NCBI RefSeq assembly: GCF_002355375.1
Contig: NZ_AP017312.1
Location: 3,117,001 to 3,181,000 of the forward strand
DNA: 64,000 nucleotides
Reading direction: 5' to 3'
Source: Aneurinibacillus soli
GTDB taxonomy: Bacteria > Bacillota > Bacilli > Aneurinibacillales > Aneurinibacillaceae
Below, one piece after another: positions 1 to 7,351 of the stretch (the stretch's first letter is position 1; every line of letters starts with the position of its first letter). The notes below the pieces were generated by a model. It did no database searches, had not been told where the DNA came from, and saw only the letters and a program-made list of their open reading frames with translations. The position numbers were made by a program, and so were the translations under genes.

Positions 1-827
1 GCAGTTGACAATACTTGAACAAACGGGCTTGTCTGATCACTAAGCTTATCCCATGGAATCAATCCGCAGATTATCATAATAGGAAGGGTATAAAAAAGTA
101 CAATTCGTAACACTAGCCCCTTGATAACAGAAGGCAAAACACGTTCTGCATCTTCTGTTTCCGTTATCGTTAGCCCAATGAGTTCAGAACCACCATACGA
201 AAACATAACAATAAGCAGGGCTGAAAATATTCCCATCCATCCATTCGGAAAGAAGCCACCGTTTGCTACATAATTCCCCATATAATGCGACTCAGCACTC
301 GGGATAACCCCGAATAAAATCGATATTCCTAATATTATAAAAACAATAATCATAGCAATCTTAATTCCGGAAAGCCAAAACTCAAATTCTCCATACTTCT
401 TTACATTCATTGTATTGATTACAATGATCAAAGCTGCACAGCTTAAGCTTAGCACCCAAAGCGGAATGAACGGAAACCAGTATTGCAAGAAACTCCCTGC
501 CACAATGACCTCAATAATACAGACAGCCAGCCACATGAAGCAGTACAACCAGCCAATCACAAACGATACCCGCTTGCCGAATGCTTGATAAATAAAGTCC
601 TTCATGTTCATGTTCGGATATACCATTGTCATTTCTGCAATGGCTCCCATCACAACGAGAAGTAATAGTCCTGCAAATATATAGGAAACGACCACGCCTG
701 GTCCCGCTAACGAAACTGTCTCAGCGCTCCCCTTAAAAATACCAGTCCCTATTGCTCCTCCCATTGCCATTAAACGTATATGCCGTGGCAACAATTTCTT
801 CTGCAGTGTTTCATGATTTGATTCCAT
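1..827 (-). CDS. Amino-acid permease of the APC family (3' end cut by window edge)
   Basis: A cytoplasmic-membrane amino-acid/proton symporter of the APC superfamily. About 275 N-terminal residues are visible. They open with a hydrophilic stretch, then the family signature GGAIGTGIFKGSA at about residues 28-40, followed by alternating hydrophobic helices, including a FSYGGSELIGL segment typical of helix 6. The rest lies left of base 1. I chose the ATG at 827; the TTCAAAACAAAGGAGCGAAT leader places GGAG 6-7 bases upstream. A T-box riboswitch sits directly upstream on the same strand, so expression should rise when its cognate tRNA is uncharged. If the specifier is TTC, the likely substrate is phenylalanine or another aromatic residue. 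The family is certain; the substrate is inferred only from the leader. Confidence 0.9.
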   Translation of the reverse strand, partial: MESNHETLQKKLLPRHIRLMAMGGAIGTGIFKGSAETVSLAGPGVVVSYIFAGLLLLVVMGAIAEMTMVYPNMNMKDFIYQAFGKRVSFVIGWLYCFMWLAVCIIEVIVAGSFLQYWFPFIPLWVLSLSCAALIIVINTMNVKKYGEFEFWLSGIKIAMIIVFIILGISILFGVIPSAESHYMGNYVANGGFFPNGWMGIFSALLIVMFSYGGSELIGLTITETEDAERVLPSVIKGLVLRIVLFYTLPIMIICGLIPWDKLSDQTSPFVQVLST

Positions 828-892
828 TATTCGCTCCTTTGTTTTGAAATAATATATGTAAGTAAGTTAGAGGGCAAGTTCTTTTTAAAATA

Positions 893-1160
893 AAAAGATC
901 GCCCCTATCACATTCACGATAGGGGCGATCTTTACCGCGGTACCACCCTAATTACAGACAAACATCGTCTACTTCTTTGTTTTGATAACGATCATATGAC
1001 CGTCTTTCCCTTCATAAAAGAATGTTCCTTTACTACGAAAAAGATGCTCCGGGATCGAAATTCATGTTTACCTGTGTACTGATTTTCACCATCCATCAGC
1101 TCTCTAAAACAGGGAGATAAACACTACTAAAAACCCTTCCTAGCTTATTTATCTTGAGTT
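893..1160 (-). promoter_or_regulatory. T-box riboswitch controlling the amino-acid permease
   Basis: Read on the minus strand, the leader contains the Stem I consensus (GAGAGCTGATGGATGGTG), the antiterminator core AGGGTGGTACCGCG near 935-950, and a strong terminator (13-bp stem GATCGCCCCTATC at 897-931, then TTTTTATTTT). In the specifier-loop region, GAATTTCGATCCCGG aligns by eye with other T-boxes so that TTC (Phe) is the specifier codon. The class is unambiguous. The specifier is my reading by pattern and needs a covariance-model alignment. Confidence 0.93.
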
Positions 1161-1292
1161 GTATATAAAACTAATTATTATATCCATAAACTATAAAGCG
1201 TATTATAGAACGTTTTTCGAGATCCTGTCAACACTTTAAAACTTATTCACATCGCCCTGTTTTTCAATTTATTTTTATCGACGACTTGTTTA

Positions 1293-1610
1293 TCAAATCT
1301 TCTGGGCTAGCAGATTTTCTAATAGTTCTTTAAGATGAGGATGACGGTACCCTACCTGATATTCCAGACGATACATCTGACTCCAAAGGGAGTTATAAAT
1401 ATCTCGATATTCTTGAGGAATACATGAACCAAAGCAACTTTGAATATGAAGGAGGCGAAACTTCGCTTCATTACGCTCATCTATGCCATTTGGCAGTTCT
1501 CCTATATCAATGCGAATGATTTGTTCATTTGCTTCGTGAAGAAGTGTAAAGATCATCTCTGTTTTATTAGTAAATTCTCGACCCTCGTACAGTTGGTGAA
1601 ACCTTTGCAT
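1293..1610 (-). CDS. Hypothetical protein, 105 aa
   Basis: A soluble acidic protein of 105 residues that I do not recognise. A strong Shine-Dalgarno sequence (GGGGGGAG, 7 bases before the ATG) supports translation. The sequence is predicted helical with no signal peptide and no membrane segment. Its three cysteine and histidine positions (LLHIQSCFGSC) do not form a clear metal site. It stands alone between the T-box leader of the permease and a divergent STAS-domain gene, so the neighbours give no functional hint. Confidence 0.7.
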   Translation of the reverse strand: MQRFHQLYEGREFTNKTEMIFTLLHEANEQIIRIDIGELPNGIDERNEAKFRLLHIQSCFGSCIPQEYRDIYNSLWSQMYRLEYQVGYRHPHLKELLENLLAQKI

Positions 1611-1893
1611 CCTTACTCCCCCCTGTTTAATTGGTAGAAAAAACTACAAACTGGTGAATATGGCTATATATTTTTCTATTACACCTTTATTATCTCATAT
1701 AATAAGTAAAATTTTACTTGTTAGTGAAAATATTCACATATTATTCTAAATTCCACTCTTACTTACGATAAAAATAATGTTTCCATTGTCTACAAATACA
1801 ATATATGTATTTTGTGAATTTTTCATTAACTCCCTTTTTATTGAAGAAAAAAATGTATAATTAATACAAATAAAAAGCGAGTGTGAATAGATA

Positions 1894-2256
1894 ATGATAA
1901 AAAGAACAGAGGAAAACGATACCATCTTTTTTGAGATACAAAAAGACATGGTTTTTACTACGGTACAATCTTATAGAGATTTATTTACACCAAAAAATAT
2001 AAAACCTAATGCAAAGGTCTATATTGACATGAGCTGCGTTTTCTTTGTTGATACGACAGGAATTTCCTGCTTGACTGATTGGGTTTCTCAAATAAAAACT
2101 AAGCGAGCGACTGTTGCGTTTATAGGTGTATCAAACCATGTTGCAAAAATATTTAAGATATGTGAACTTGACTTTCTGATCGATTCCCAGTTTTGTCCGA
2201 ACACTCACCAGCATACCTTATCTTTTATTTACAATAGAGTGCAGCTACACCACTAA
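1894..2256 (+). CDS. STAS-domain protein (anti-sigma factor antagonist-like), 120 aa
   Basis: A single STAS domain, the fold of SpoIIAA and RsbV, which bind anti-sigma kinases in the cytoplasm. The key segment is VYIDMSCVFFVDTTGISCL at about residues 45-65. In SpoIIAA/RsbV the phosphorylated serine lies in a D-S-[ST]-G motif; here it reads D-T-T-G, so any phosphoacceptor would be threonine. Length is typical (110-120 aa). No cognate anti-sigma kinase or sigma gene lies nearby, so the partner is unknown. The start at 1894 has only a weak SD (GTGTGAATAG), which lowers confidence in the exact N-terminus. Confidence 0.65.
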   Translation: MIKRTEENDTIFFEIQKDMVFTTVQSYRDLFTPKNIKPNAKVYIDMSCVFFVDTTGISCLTDWVSQIKTKRATVAFIGVSNHVAKIFKICELDFLIDSQFCPNTHQHTLSFIYNRVQLHH

Positions 2257-2380
2257 TCAAGCTAATTATCTCCACCCCCTTCCATAAGTGCGTAAATCTG
2301 TCTCGGTTGGGCAAAATATGTTCTGGGACTGCGCTAGCAAAACAGTGCTTCCCTTATCATAAAACGAGGGAGCGAGCTAA

Positions 2381-2629
2381 ATGGCTGAAAACAACGATCG
2401 CAATCGGAACGAGACCAACACGAATAGCAACGACATTAGTGAGACTGTAGGAACCTTGGGCGGTGGTGTTGCGGGCGCTGCTGTGGGTTCCCTTTTCGGG
2501 CCGCTTGGCACCGTTGCAGGTGCCATCGCTGGCGGAGCCTTAGGTAACCAGGCGGGTGAGGGTGTTGATGGTACCGACAACGACGTGAAAAACGCGCATG
2601 ATGCTGACACCAAAGACCAAACCGAATAG
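2381..2629 (+). CDS. Glycine-zipper protein, 82 aa
   Basis: A small protein with a very hydrophilic N-terminus rich in Asn, Asp and Glu (residues 1-22), a central glycine-zipper hydrophobic stretch (about 23-58, GxxxG spacing: GGGVAGAAVGSLFGPLG, GAIAGGALG) and an acidic tail. Glycine zippers of this kind pack membrane-inserting helices and occur in small spore or cell-surface proteins of Bacillales. There is no signal peptide. SD GAGGGAGCGAG precedes the ATG. A stem-loop with a T-rich tail follows at about 2655-2700. The function is not known to me. Confidence 0.75.
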   Translation: MAENNDRNRNETNTNSNDISETVGTLGGGVAGAAVGSLFGPLGTVAGAIAGGALGNQAGEGVDGTDNDVKNAHDADTKDQTE

Positions 2630-2654
2630 AATAAACAGCGCTAGTACCATCTAC

Positions 2655-2700
2655 GAGTGAGGGAAAGCAGGTGCCATCCTGCACCCTCGCTTATTTATTG
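2655..2700 (+). terminator. Probable terminator after the glycine-zipper gene
   Basis: GAGTGAGGG and CAGG pair with CCTG and CACCCTCGCTT around a short loop, followed by ATTTATT. The stem is interrupted and the T-tract is mixed, so this is a moderate call. Confidence 0.5.
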
Positions 2701-2815
2701 GGGCAAAAACTTCACTGAGGACCGCGCCGGGCTCTTCTTATTTCTTTAGGGAGTAATATCCGATCTTACTCATCGACTTGTAACCGATATTCCATCTTAA
2801 ATAATCTCAATAAAT

Positions 2816-2842
2816 AAGCCTCCCGGATGAGCGGGAGGCTAA
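2816..2842 (-). terminator. Rho-independent terminator
   Basis: Perfect stem GCCTCCCG/CGGGAGGC around ATGAG. On the minus strand it is followed by TTATTTATT. It lies just beyond the stop of the spore-protein remnant and would also end transcription of the 61-residue gene upstream of it. Confidence 0.75.
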
Positions 2843-2845
2843 AGA

Positions 2846-2986
2846 TTATTGCACGTATTTGCCACTTAGTTGCTGCTCTGCCATCTGAACCAAGCGCTTG
2901 GTGATCTCGCCACCGACAGAACCGTTCTGGCGAGAAGTTGTATCCGGTCCGAGCTGCCCACCGAACTCAGAAGCTATTTCCTGCAA
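2846..2986 (-). pseudogene. 5'-truncated alpha/beta-type small acid-soluble spore protein
   Basis: The reading frame encodes [12 protein letters not shown], then [19 protein letters not shown], then a short tail ending GKYVQ and a stop. This is the conserved C-terminal two thirds of alpha/beta SASPs, including the GPR-protease-cleavage region (E-[IF]-A-S-E-[FL]) and the DNA-binding block ending in [12 protein letters not shown]. The first 15-20 residues and the start are missing: an in-frame TAG at 2987-2989 lies right upstream and there is no SD. These proteins coat spore DNA in the forespore. The break coincides with the 3' end of the neighbouring 61-aa gene (stop at 2994), as if a deletion or insertion joined the two. 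Confidence 0.8.
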
Positions 2987-2993
2987 CTATAAT

Positions 2994-3179
2994 CTAATGT
3001 TTTTGCCTAACTACATATTTTTCACTTTCAGTCCCAACCAGCTCAATTTTGTAAGCTTTGAGTAATTCATCAACAGTAGGCATTATTTCTTCATCGCTCA
3101 TCCCTGTTGCCTTTGCAATTTCTTCGCGACTTTTTGGAACTTCTTGTTCTTTTAGATACGTAATAACTTTTTCTTTCAT
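2994..3179 (-). CDS. Small winged-helix-like hypothetical protein, 61 aa
   Basis: A 61-residue cytoplasmic protein with strong SD (GGAGGGATAAGC before ATG at 3179). The sequence reads like a minimal winged helix: helix (KVITYLKEQ), then SREEIAKATGMSDEEIMPTVDELLKAYKIELVG, where 'S-R-E-E-I-A-x-A-T-G' and a following recognition-like helix match the DNA-binding pattern, and a terminal beta strand (KYVVRQ). That fold assignment is by pattern only. Its stop lies 5 bases from the truncated SASP frame. Confidence 0.7.
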   Translation of the reverse strand: MKEKVITYLKEQEVPKSREEIAKATGMSDEEIMPTVDELLKAYKIELVGTESEKYVVRQKH

Positions 3180-3238
3180 GCTTATCCCTCCATTTCTTTA
3201 TTTATTATGTACAATGAAAAAATATACATGTACAAAAC

Positions 3239-3272
3239 AAAAGACCGCTCCTCTCAGAACGGCCCCTTCGCT
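3239..3272 (-). terminator. Probable terminator
   Basis: On the minus strand GGCCG pairs with CGGTC (one G-U) around an AT/GC loop, followed by TTTTGTTTTG. It lies downstream of the 66-aa gene ending at 3298. Confidence 0.5.
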
Positions 3273-3297
3273 TATAAGCTTCCCATATAGATTGTTT

Positions 3298-3498
3298 CTA
3301 GTCTTTAAAGCAAACAACAAGCTCATAACGCTTTGACGAACTATTCCTGCACACTTCTCCGATAGGCTGCGCTTCTACATAGATATCTTTTTCTTGTACC
3401 ATAGCTGCATACTGCTTTTTTATCTCGGCCACTTTATTCATTAATTCTTGTTGAGTTATAACACCGACCTGCAAACGAGCTAATGGTCTAAAATTCAT
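3298..3498 (-). CDS. Hypothetical protein, 66 aa
   Basis: I start this at ATG 3498 (MNFRPLARLQVG) because AAAGGGGGTTGC gives an SD 6-8 bases upstream. The longer open frame to 3612 has no SD. The product is a small cytoplasmic helical protein (ITQQELMNKVAEIKKQYAAM) ending in a short beta-like segment. No family is recognised. It is followed by a probable terminator and preceded by a long AT-rich gap. Confidence 0.6.
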   Translation of the reverse strand: MNFRPLARLQVGVITQQELMNKVAEIKKQYAAMVQEKDIYVEAQPIGEVCRNSSSKRYELVVCFKD

Positions 3499-3612
3499 GT
3501 TCAGCAACCCCCTTTTCCTTACTAGCTTATTAAGACAAGTGGTTTTTTTGAACTGAACTTTATTTATAAAGCTGTCTCTTTCAACAAATTTCTTTTGCTT
3601 GTCTTCTCCCAC

Positions 3613-4468
3613 CCTGCATCATTAGGAAAAGCATTATCATATTTTACATTTGCATTTATCGAAATACTGTAGCTCTTGTTCAATCGGGCAGGTTATTTCA
3701 AGAAAAACAAGGGTATCTAAATTAAATGTTTTGGATGAATTTAAGCAAAAAATAATGAACTTTAAACCATAGTTTTTTAACTAAACGGGGCATTAGTTGA
3801 AAAGAATAGAGAAACCTTCTCGTTCCACTTCTTCCGTACCCAGCGTATCTTTTCTCTTTCTCGATCGGCTATTACGTTAAAATGTTGATTTTATGTAGGA
3901 ATCGTATCGTTTACATGAAGAATCCGGTCAACCCATTTACCTATTCTGCTCACCGTATTAAAATGTAATCACATGTTATCCTACCACTTTCCACTGGCAT
4001 CCTTTACGGATGTCTTTTTCTTTTTTAGGAGTTTATTGAACTGTTGATTTCTGTTAGCAAAATAATCTATGATATGGCTCACCGAACAATACATAAACAC
4101 ACAGTTAGTTTTGAACATAAGATTTACATCATAATTTAAAACACCCTTTATCATAAGGGTGTTCTTCTAATATCTATCCCATTAAGTTACGGTGATTTTC
4201 TCCAAATAAAATATATCCACTAAATGCTTTATGGTAATTAACTTAGGCATTTCTGTTAAATTAACTTTCACAAAAATTCACATAATATTTATGATAGGAT
4301 ATTTATACAATTCTTCTACTTAGCAGGACACCACATTGTTTAGTAGGAAATATCTTCAAAACCCCCTCTTTTATCATCGTTTCCCAAAAAACAAAATTTC
4401 TATATGAAAAACTAGTAGTTTTCCGAGTATATCAATAATATATTAAAATTACTTAGGAGGGATTTAAT
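3613..4468. other. AT-rich intergenic region without a supported gene
   Basis: I see no gene with a credible start and ribosome binding site. It holds an inverted repeat at about 3774-3803 (TTTTTAACTAA ... TTAGTTGAAAA with a CGGGG centre), a degraded relative at 4027-4064, a terminator-like hairpin at 3996-4024 (GGCATCC/GGATGTC then TTTTTCTTTTTT), and a bidirectional hairpin at 4139-4163 (AACACCCTT/AAGGGTGTT). The base composition marks the start of the accessory patch that runs to about 9.4 kb. Confidence 0.6.
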
Positions 4469-5278
4469 ATGTCAGTACAAATACAAGAAACAATACTAAC
4501 ATTAAAAAATTTTTTACACGAAGTTGATGCCCTCTCATATAAAGTAGAGCAAAGTAAAGAATATCATGAGATCGCTAAAGATTCCAAAATGGGAATACTA
4601 TTCTTCTATGCTTACTTAAAATGCAGAAGAAGTTTTATTGCTGTGGATGAACTCGTGCAAAGTGAAGTTACAAGTAATTTCAAGCATGCATATATCGAGG
4701 CATTTCCTTTTTTACGGATAATGGCAGAATGTTATATTCACTTTTGCTATTTTACTGATGAGAAAACTGATAAACAGACTATATTAAAAGAATACGATGA
4801 AATTAAGAATAAGCAGTTAAATAAAATACTAAGAATTTCCAAAATAAATTACAGCAACAATGAAAAAGTCAGAAAACAAGAAGTCACCTATATTCGTCGT
4901 TTAAAGAATACAAAATTTAAAAAGCCATTTTTCTTTAACCAAATAAATGAATTAGCCAAAAAAACCAATAATACAAGATTGTATGAAATCATATTTACTA
5001 AATATAACCCCTATATTCACTTCAACCCTATCAATTTTACTGTCTATGGCTCTTTTAAAGATGGAAAGTTTATCTTTAATCATTTAGATGATTCTTCAAG
5101 AAGGCTAGAGGGTGAACTTTTATTTTATTGTATAGATATTATGATGAGACTGATAAGTCGTACTTGTATTTTCATTAAAATTCCTGTATTTGAAGAGTTA
5201 ATAACTACCTTTGAATCCTGGAATAACATGAGAGGCAAATTTCAAACAATACTTTTTCAACAGGTCAATGAACAATAA
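4469..5278 (+). CDS. DUF5677-like protein, 269 aa
   Basis: A soluble, helical, AT-rich gene product. The pattern resembles the DUF5677 group: a helical N-terminal half with an Arg/Glu-containing helix (FPFLRIMAECYIHFCYF, about residues 85-101) and a C-terminal half with a YNPYIHFNPINFTVYGSF block (about 175-192) carrying conserved His-x-x-Pro-type residues. Family members are common in accessory islands and have no established activity. SD GGAGGG lies 8 bases before the ATG. It stands alone on the plus strand. The family call is tentative. Confidence 0.6.
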   Translation: MSVQIQETILTLKNFLHEVDALSYKVEQSKEYHEIAKDSKMGILFFYAYLKCRRSFIAVDELVQSEVTSNFKHAYIEAFPFLRIMAECYIHFCYFTDEKTDKQTILKEYDEIKNKQLNKILRISKINYSNNEKVRKQEVTYIRRLKNTKFKKPFFFNQINELAKKTNNTRLYEIIFTKYNPYIHFNPINFTVYGSFKDGKFIFNHLDDSSRRLEGELLFYCIDIMMRLISRTCIFIKIPVFEELITTFESWNNMRGKFQTILFQQVNEQ

Positions 5279-5672
5279 CATAACCAATTATCCCCTGAAT
5301 AAATAATATTCAACGTATGTTAATCAATATCTAATAAGTGATATTAACGTATATGGAACTACCGACAAAACTCTCTTAATAGTATGGTGATATGGCGGTA
5401 GGACCGCTACCGTCTTTTCCCTTCGTTATCGCTTCTAAATTCACTCCATAGTCTGTCTATAGAAGTGCTATCAGGTTTCTATGGATATAAAATTACCCAA
5501 AAGGTACAAACCACCCCCCTCATCTTAAAATCCATCATCCAGAAACCCAGTATTTATGCGGTATCCTTATCCTCATTCTCTCGATAAAAGTCTGATTTCA
5601 TCTGGTGGCTCATATAACGTGTTGCAGCATCCGCTTCCTATCTTGAATTAAAAAAGCCACTACATGAGCGAC
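5279..5672. other. Intergenic region with a hairpin and a coding relic
   Basis: A hairpin CGGTAG/CTACCG followed by TCTTTTCC at about 5394-5420 may terminate the gene ending at 5278. On the minus strand, 5637-5554 is an open stretch of 27 codons (ADAATRYMSHQMKSDFY...) between a TAG and a TAA with no start. It looks like the tail of a lost gene, but I cannot assign it. Confidence 0.4.
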
Positions 5673-5909
5673 TTATTTTTTCTCCTTCTCCATATGGAAT
5701 GTTACTTCATACTCATACTCTGATGCTAAACTCCAAATCGCTGAGCCTGCCACGCTTGTGATAACACTAATGATAATACTGATAATGATTGCTTTTATAC
5801 TCATGAATAAATCCATCGTTTTTAGGAAAAGCATCTTGGATGAATCATTAAAGAGTTTTGACTTATATCCCTGCTTATAACAGAAATTTTTCTTTATGTA
5901 CATCTTCAT
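5673..5909 (-). CDS. Small single-span membrane protein (uncertain)
   Basis: The C-terminal half has one clear transmembrane helix (SIKAIIISIIISVITSVAGSAIW) and a charged cytoplasmic tail ending EKEKK. The N-terminus is uncertain: the ATG at 5909 gives 78 residues, while a start at MDLFMSIK would give about 47. Neither has a good SD. It lies in an AT-rich patch between a coding relic and an integrase remnant, so it may itself be decaying. Confidence 0.4.
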   Translation of the reverse strand: MKMYIKKNFCYKQGYKSKLFNDSSKMLFLKTMDLFMSIKAIIISIIISVITSVAGSAIWSLASEYEYEVTFHMEKEKK

Positions 5910-5941
5910 ACAACCAAAATGTGTGATTATAGCTTGCCAGT

Positions 5942-6115
5942 ATGGAGAATATCACACCACATCGTTTCCACCATTCGTTTTGTAAGAATCTTGCCAATGC
6001 AGGAGTTTCGCTTGAAGTGATATGCAAACTAGCGCGGCACGAATCCATTGAAACAACTAAGATATATGTTGACCCTTCACACGCTGAGATGGTGCAAGCG
6101 TTACGGAATATGTAA
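5942..6115 (+). pseudogene. C-terminal remnant of a tyrosine recombinase / phage integrase
   Basis: A 57-codon frame ending in TAA encodes TPHRFHHSFCKNLANAGVSL, then EVICKLARHESIETTKIYVD and a short tail. This is the catalytic C-terminus of XerC/D-type recombinases: the H-x-x-R box (here H-R-F-H, so the second catalytic Arg is replaced by His), the later His of the R/K-H-x-x-[HW] region (ARHES), and the nucleophile Tyr (KIYVD). A TAG at 5930-5932 closes the frame upstream and the N-terminal 200 or more residues are absent. It marks a former mobile element or phage in this AT-rich patch. Confidence 0.8.
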
Positions 6116-6175
6116 TGAAGAAAAAAAGCCTTGTTGTTTAAATACAGTAGGGCTTCCTATAGATAGAACTTCTCT

Positions 6176-6212
6176 TTTATTGAACTATTGAATCCCGTTA
6201 GTTAAATAAATT
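6176..6212. repeat. Small inverted repeat (TTTATTGAACTA...TAGTTAAATAAA)
   Basis: Two 12-base arms that are near-perfect reverse complements flank a TTGAATCCCGT centre. Related inverted repeats lie at about 3774-3803, 4027-4064, 7126-7158 and 8774-8803, all inside the AT-rich accessory patch. Confidence 0.55.
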
Positions 6213-6224
6213 TGTTGTCTGTTT

Positions 6225-6443
6225 TTATTGAGTGTCTTCGTCGCTTTTGTACTCCAAAATATCACCTGGCTGACAATCCAAAGTCTTACATATCGCTTCT
6301 AATGTTGAAAAACGAACCGCTTTTGCTTTCCCATTTTTCAGAATGGAAAGATTGGCCATAGTAATTCCAACCCTCTCCGAAAGTTCTGTTACGCTCATTT
6401 TCCTTTTTGCCAACATCACATCAACATTGATGATAATCGCCAT
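6225..6443 (-). CDS. XRE-family HTH transcriptional regulator, 72 aa
   Basis: A short Cro/CI-type repressor consisting of the DNA-binding domain only. The HTH spans about residues 13-60 (MSVTELSERVGITMANLSILKNGKA...STLEAICKTLDCQPGDILEY). This compact type, with the final CQPGDIL block, is the class usually paired with DUF2975 membrane proteins, and that partner is immediately upstream (stop at 6454). I start at ATG 6443 because GAGGTG lies 6 bases before it; the GTG at 6452 overlaps that SD. It probably autoregulates the two-gene operon. Confidence 0.88.
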   Translation of the reverse strand: MAIIINVDVMLAKRKMSVTELSERVGITMANLSILKNGKAKAVRFSTLEAICKTLDCQPGDILEYKSDEDTQ

Positions 6444-6453
6444 GATATTCACC

Positions 6454-6936
6454 TCAGATCGTTAAATCATTTTCTGATTTCATATTAATAGCTTCTTGTA
6501 AAAGTCTTTGGAGAACAGCAGCAAAAACGGCGATCACCATAGAGGCGAAAATAATGACCAATCCGATTGGTATGATACCTGGAGGGTCAACTCTTTCCGC
6601 CATGAGATAGTAGAGTGGCATACCTAGCAGGTACAAGGTACTGATCGTGATGGCACAGTATTTTATATTCTTTAAAGCCTTTACCGATAATTCCGAGAAC
6701 GCTTGGTTCTTATCAATATAGCTTAAAAGTTTAAAAGCTTGATACAGAGCAAAGTAAAAAGGTATCGCTGCCGCGTACATATCGATTAAAACGAGAGATT
6801 TCATATAAGCAATATCTGGATACAATTCTCCAGCAAAATTCCCGATCTTAGGCACCAAAAATATGCACAATGCAAGAACTGGGATTCCTATAAAAATAAC
6901 AGCTAGCTTTAAAAACAATGTCTTAACTTGTTTCAT
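6454..6936 (-). CDS. DUF2975 family membrane protein, 160 aa
   Basis: A four-helix integral membrane protein: hydrophobic segments at about residues 8-30, 45-65, 90-115 and 125-150. The block YQAFKLLSYIDKNQAFSELSVKALKNIKYCA matches the DUF2975 family, where an 'I-x-x-x-x-x-F-S-x-x-x-V-x-x-L-x-x-I-x' loop is typical. GAGGTG is 6 bases before ATG 6936. It is followed after 10 bases by the small XRE regulator, the standard arrangement for this family. The family's biochemical role is not established. Confidence 0.88.
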   Translation of the reverse strand: MKQVKTLFLKLAVIFIGIPVLALCIFLVPKIGNFAGELYPDIAYMKSLVLIDMYAAAIPFYFALYQAFKLLSYIDKNQAFSELSVKALKNIKYCAITISTLYLLGMPLYYLMAERVDPPGIIPIGLVIIFASMVIAVFAAVLQRLLQEAINMKSENDLTI

Positions 6937-7125
6937 AAAAAGCACCTCACTAATTTAATTACAAAATGACTTTAACACACAATTTATCGTTTCACAATAA
7001 ATTCATATCGTTTTTTATTATATTATTATTGTTAATCGAATATCCTTTTTATTTTAAGCAAAAAATAAAAAGCATTTCTCATTACAAAGAAATGCTCTTA
7101 CTTTAAAATGTTAAATTTACAACTT

Positions 7126-7158
7126 GTTCAACAAAACTGCCCGTTAGTTGAACAAAAT
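7126..7158. repeat. Small inverted repeat (TTGTTCAAC...GTTGAACAA)
   Basis: Perfect 9-base arms around AAAACTGCCCGTTA. It shares the CCCGTTAGTT core with the copy at 6176-6212. It lies just after the stop of the 50-aa membrane peptide gene read on the minus strand. Confidence 0.55.
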
Positions 7159-7165
7159 CCATGTT

Positions 7166-7318
7166 TTATTTATTTCCTTTTTGCTTTTCTAGCAGTTCAG
7201 TAATTTGCTCGTTCTTCTCTTTAGAATCCTTTTGTAACAATTGGATAAATTTCATTATATTCCAAAGAAGAAGTGTTACAACAAAGAGTTCAACTTCTAT
7301 AATCCCCATTGCTAACAT
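7166..7318 (-). CDS. 50-residue membrane peptide
   Basis: ATG at 7318 follows a near-consensus SD (GGAGGGAGA). The product has an N-terminal hydrophobic helix (about residues 1-24, MGIIEVELFVVTLLLWNIM) and a charged amphipathic tail (KDSKEKNEQITELLEKQKGNK). It lies between the CPBP protease gene and an inverted repeat. Its form (short membrane anchor plus coiled tail) resembles small immunity or regulatory peptides, but I recognise no family. Confidence 0.7.
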   Translation of the reverse strand: MLAMGIIEVELFVVTLLLWNIMKFIQLLQKDSKEKNEQITELLEKQKGNK

Positions 7319-7351
7319 TCTCCCTCCAATAAAATTAATCTTTCATTCACC

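Noticed and set aside
5554-5637. Minus-strand open stretch ADAATRYMSHQMKSDFY...
   Set aside because: Only 27 codons with no start. It may be the tail of a lost gene, but no family can be supported.
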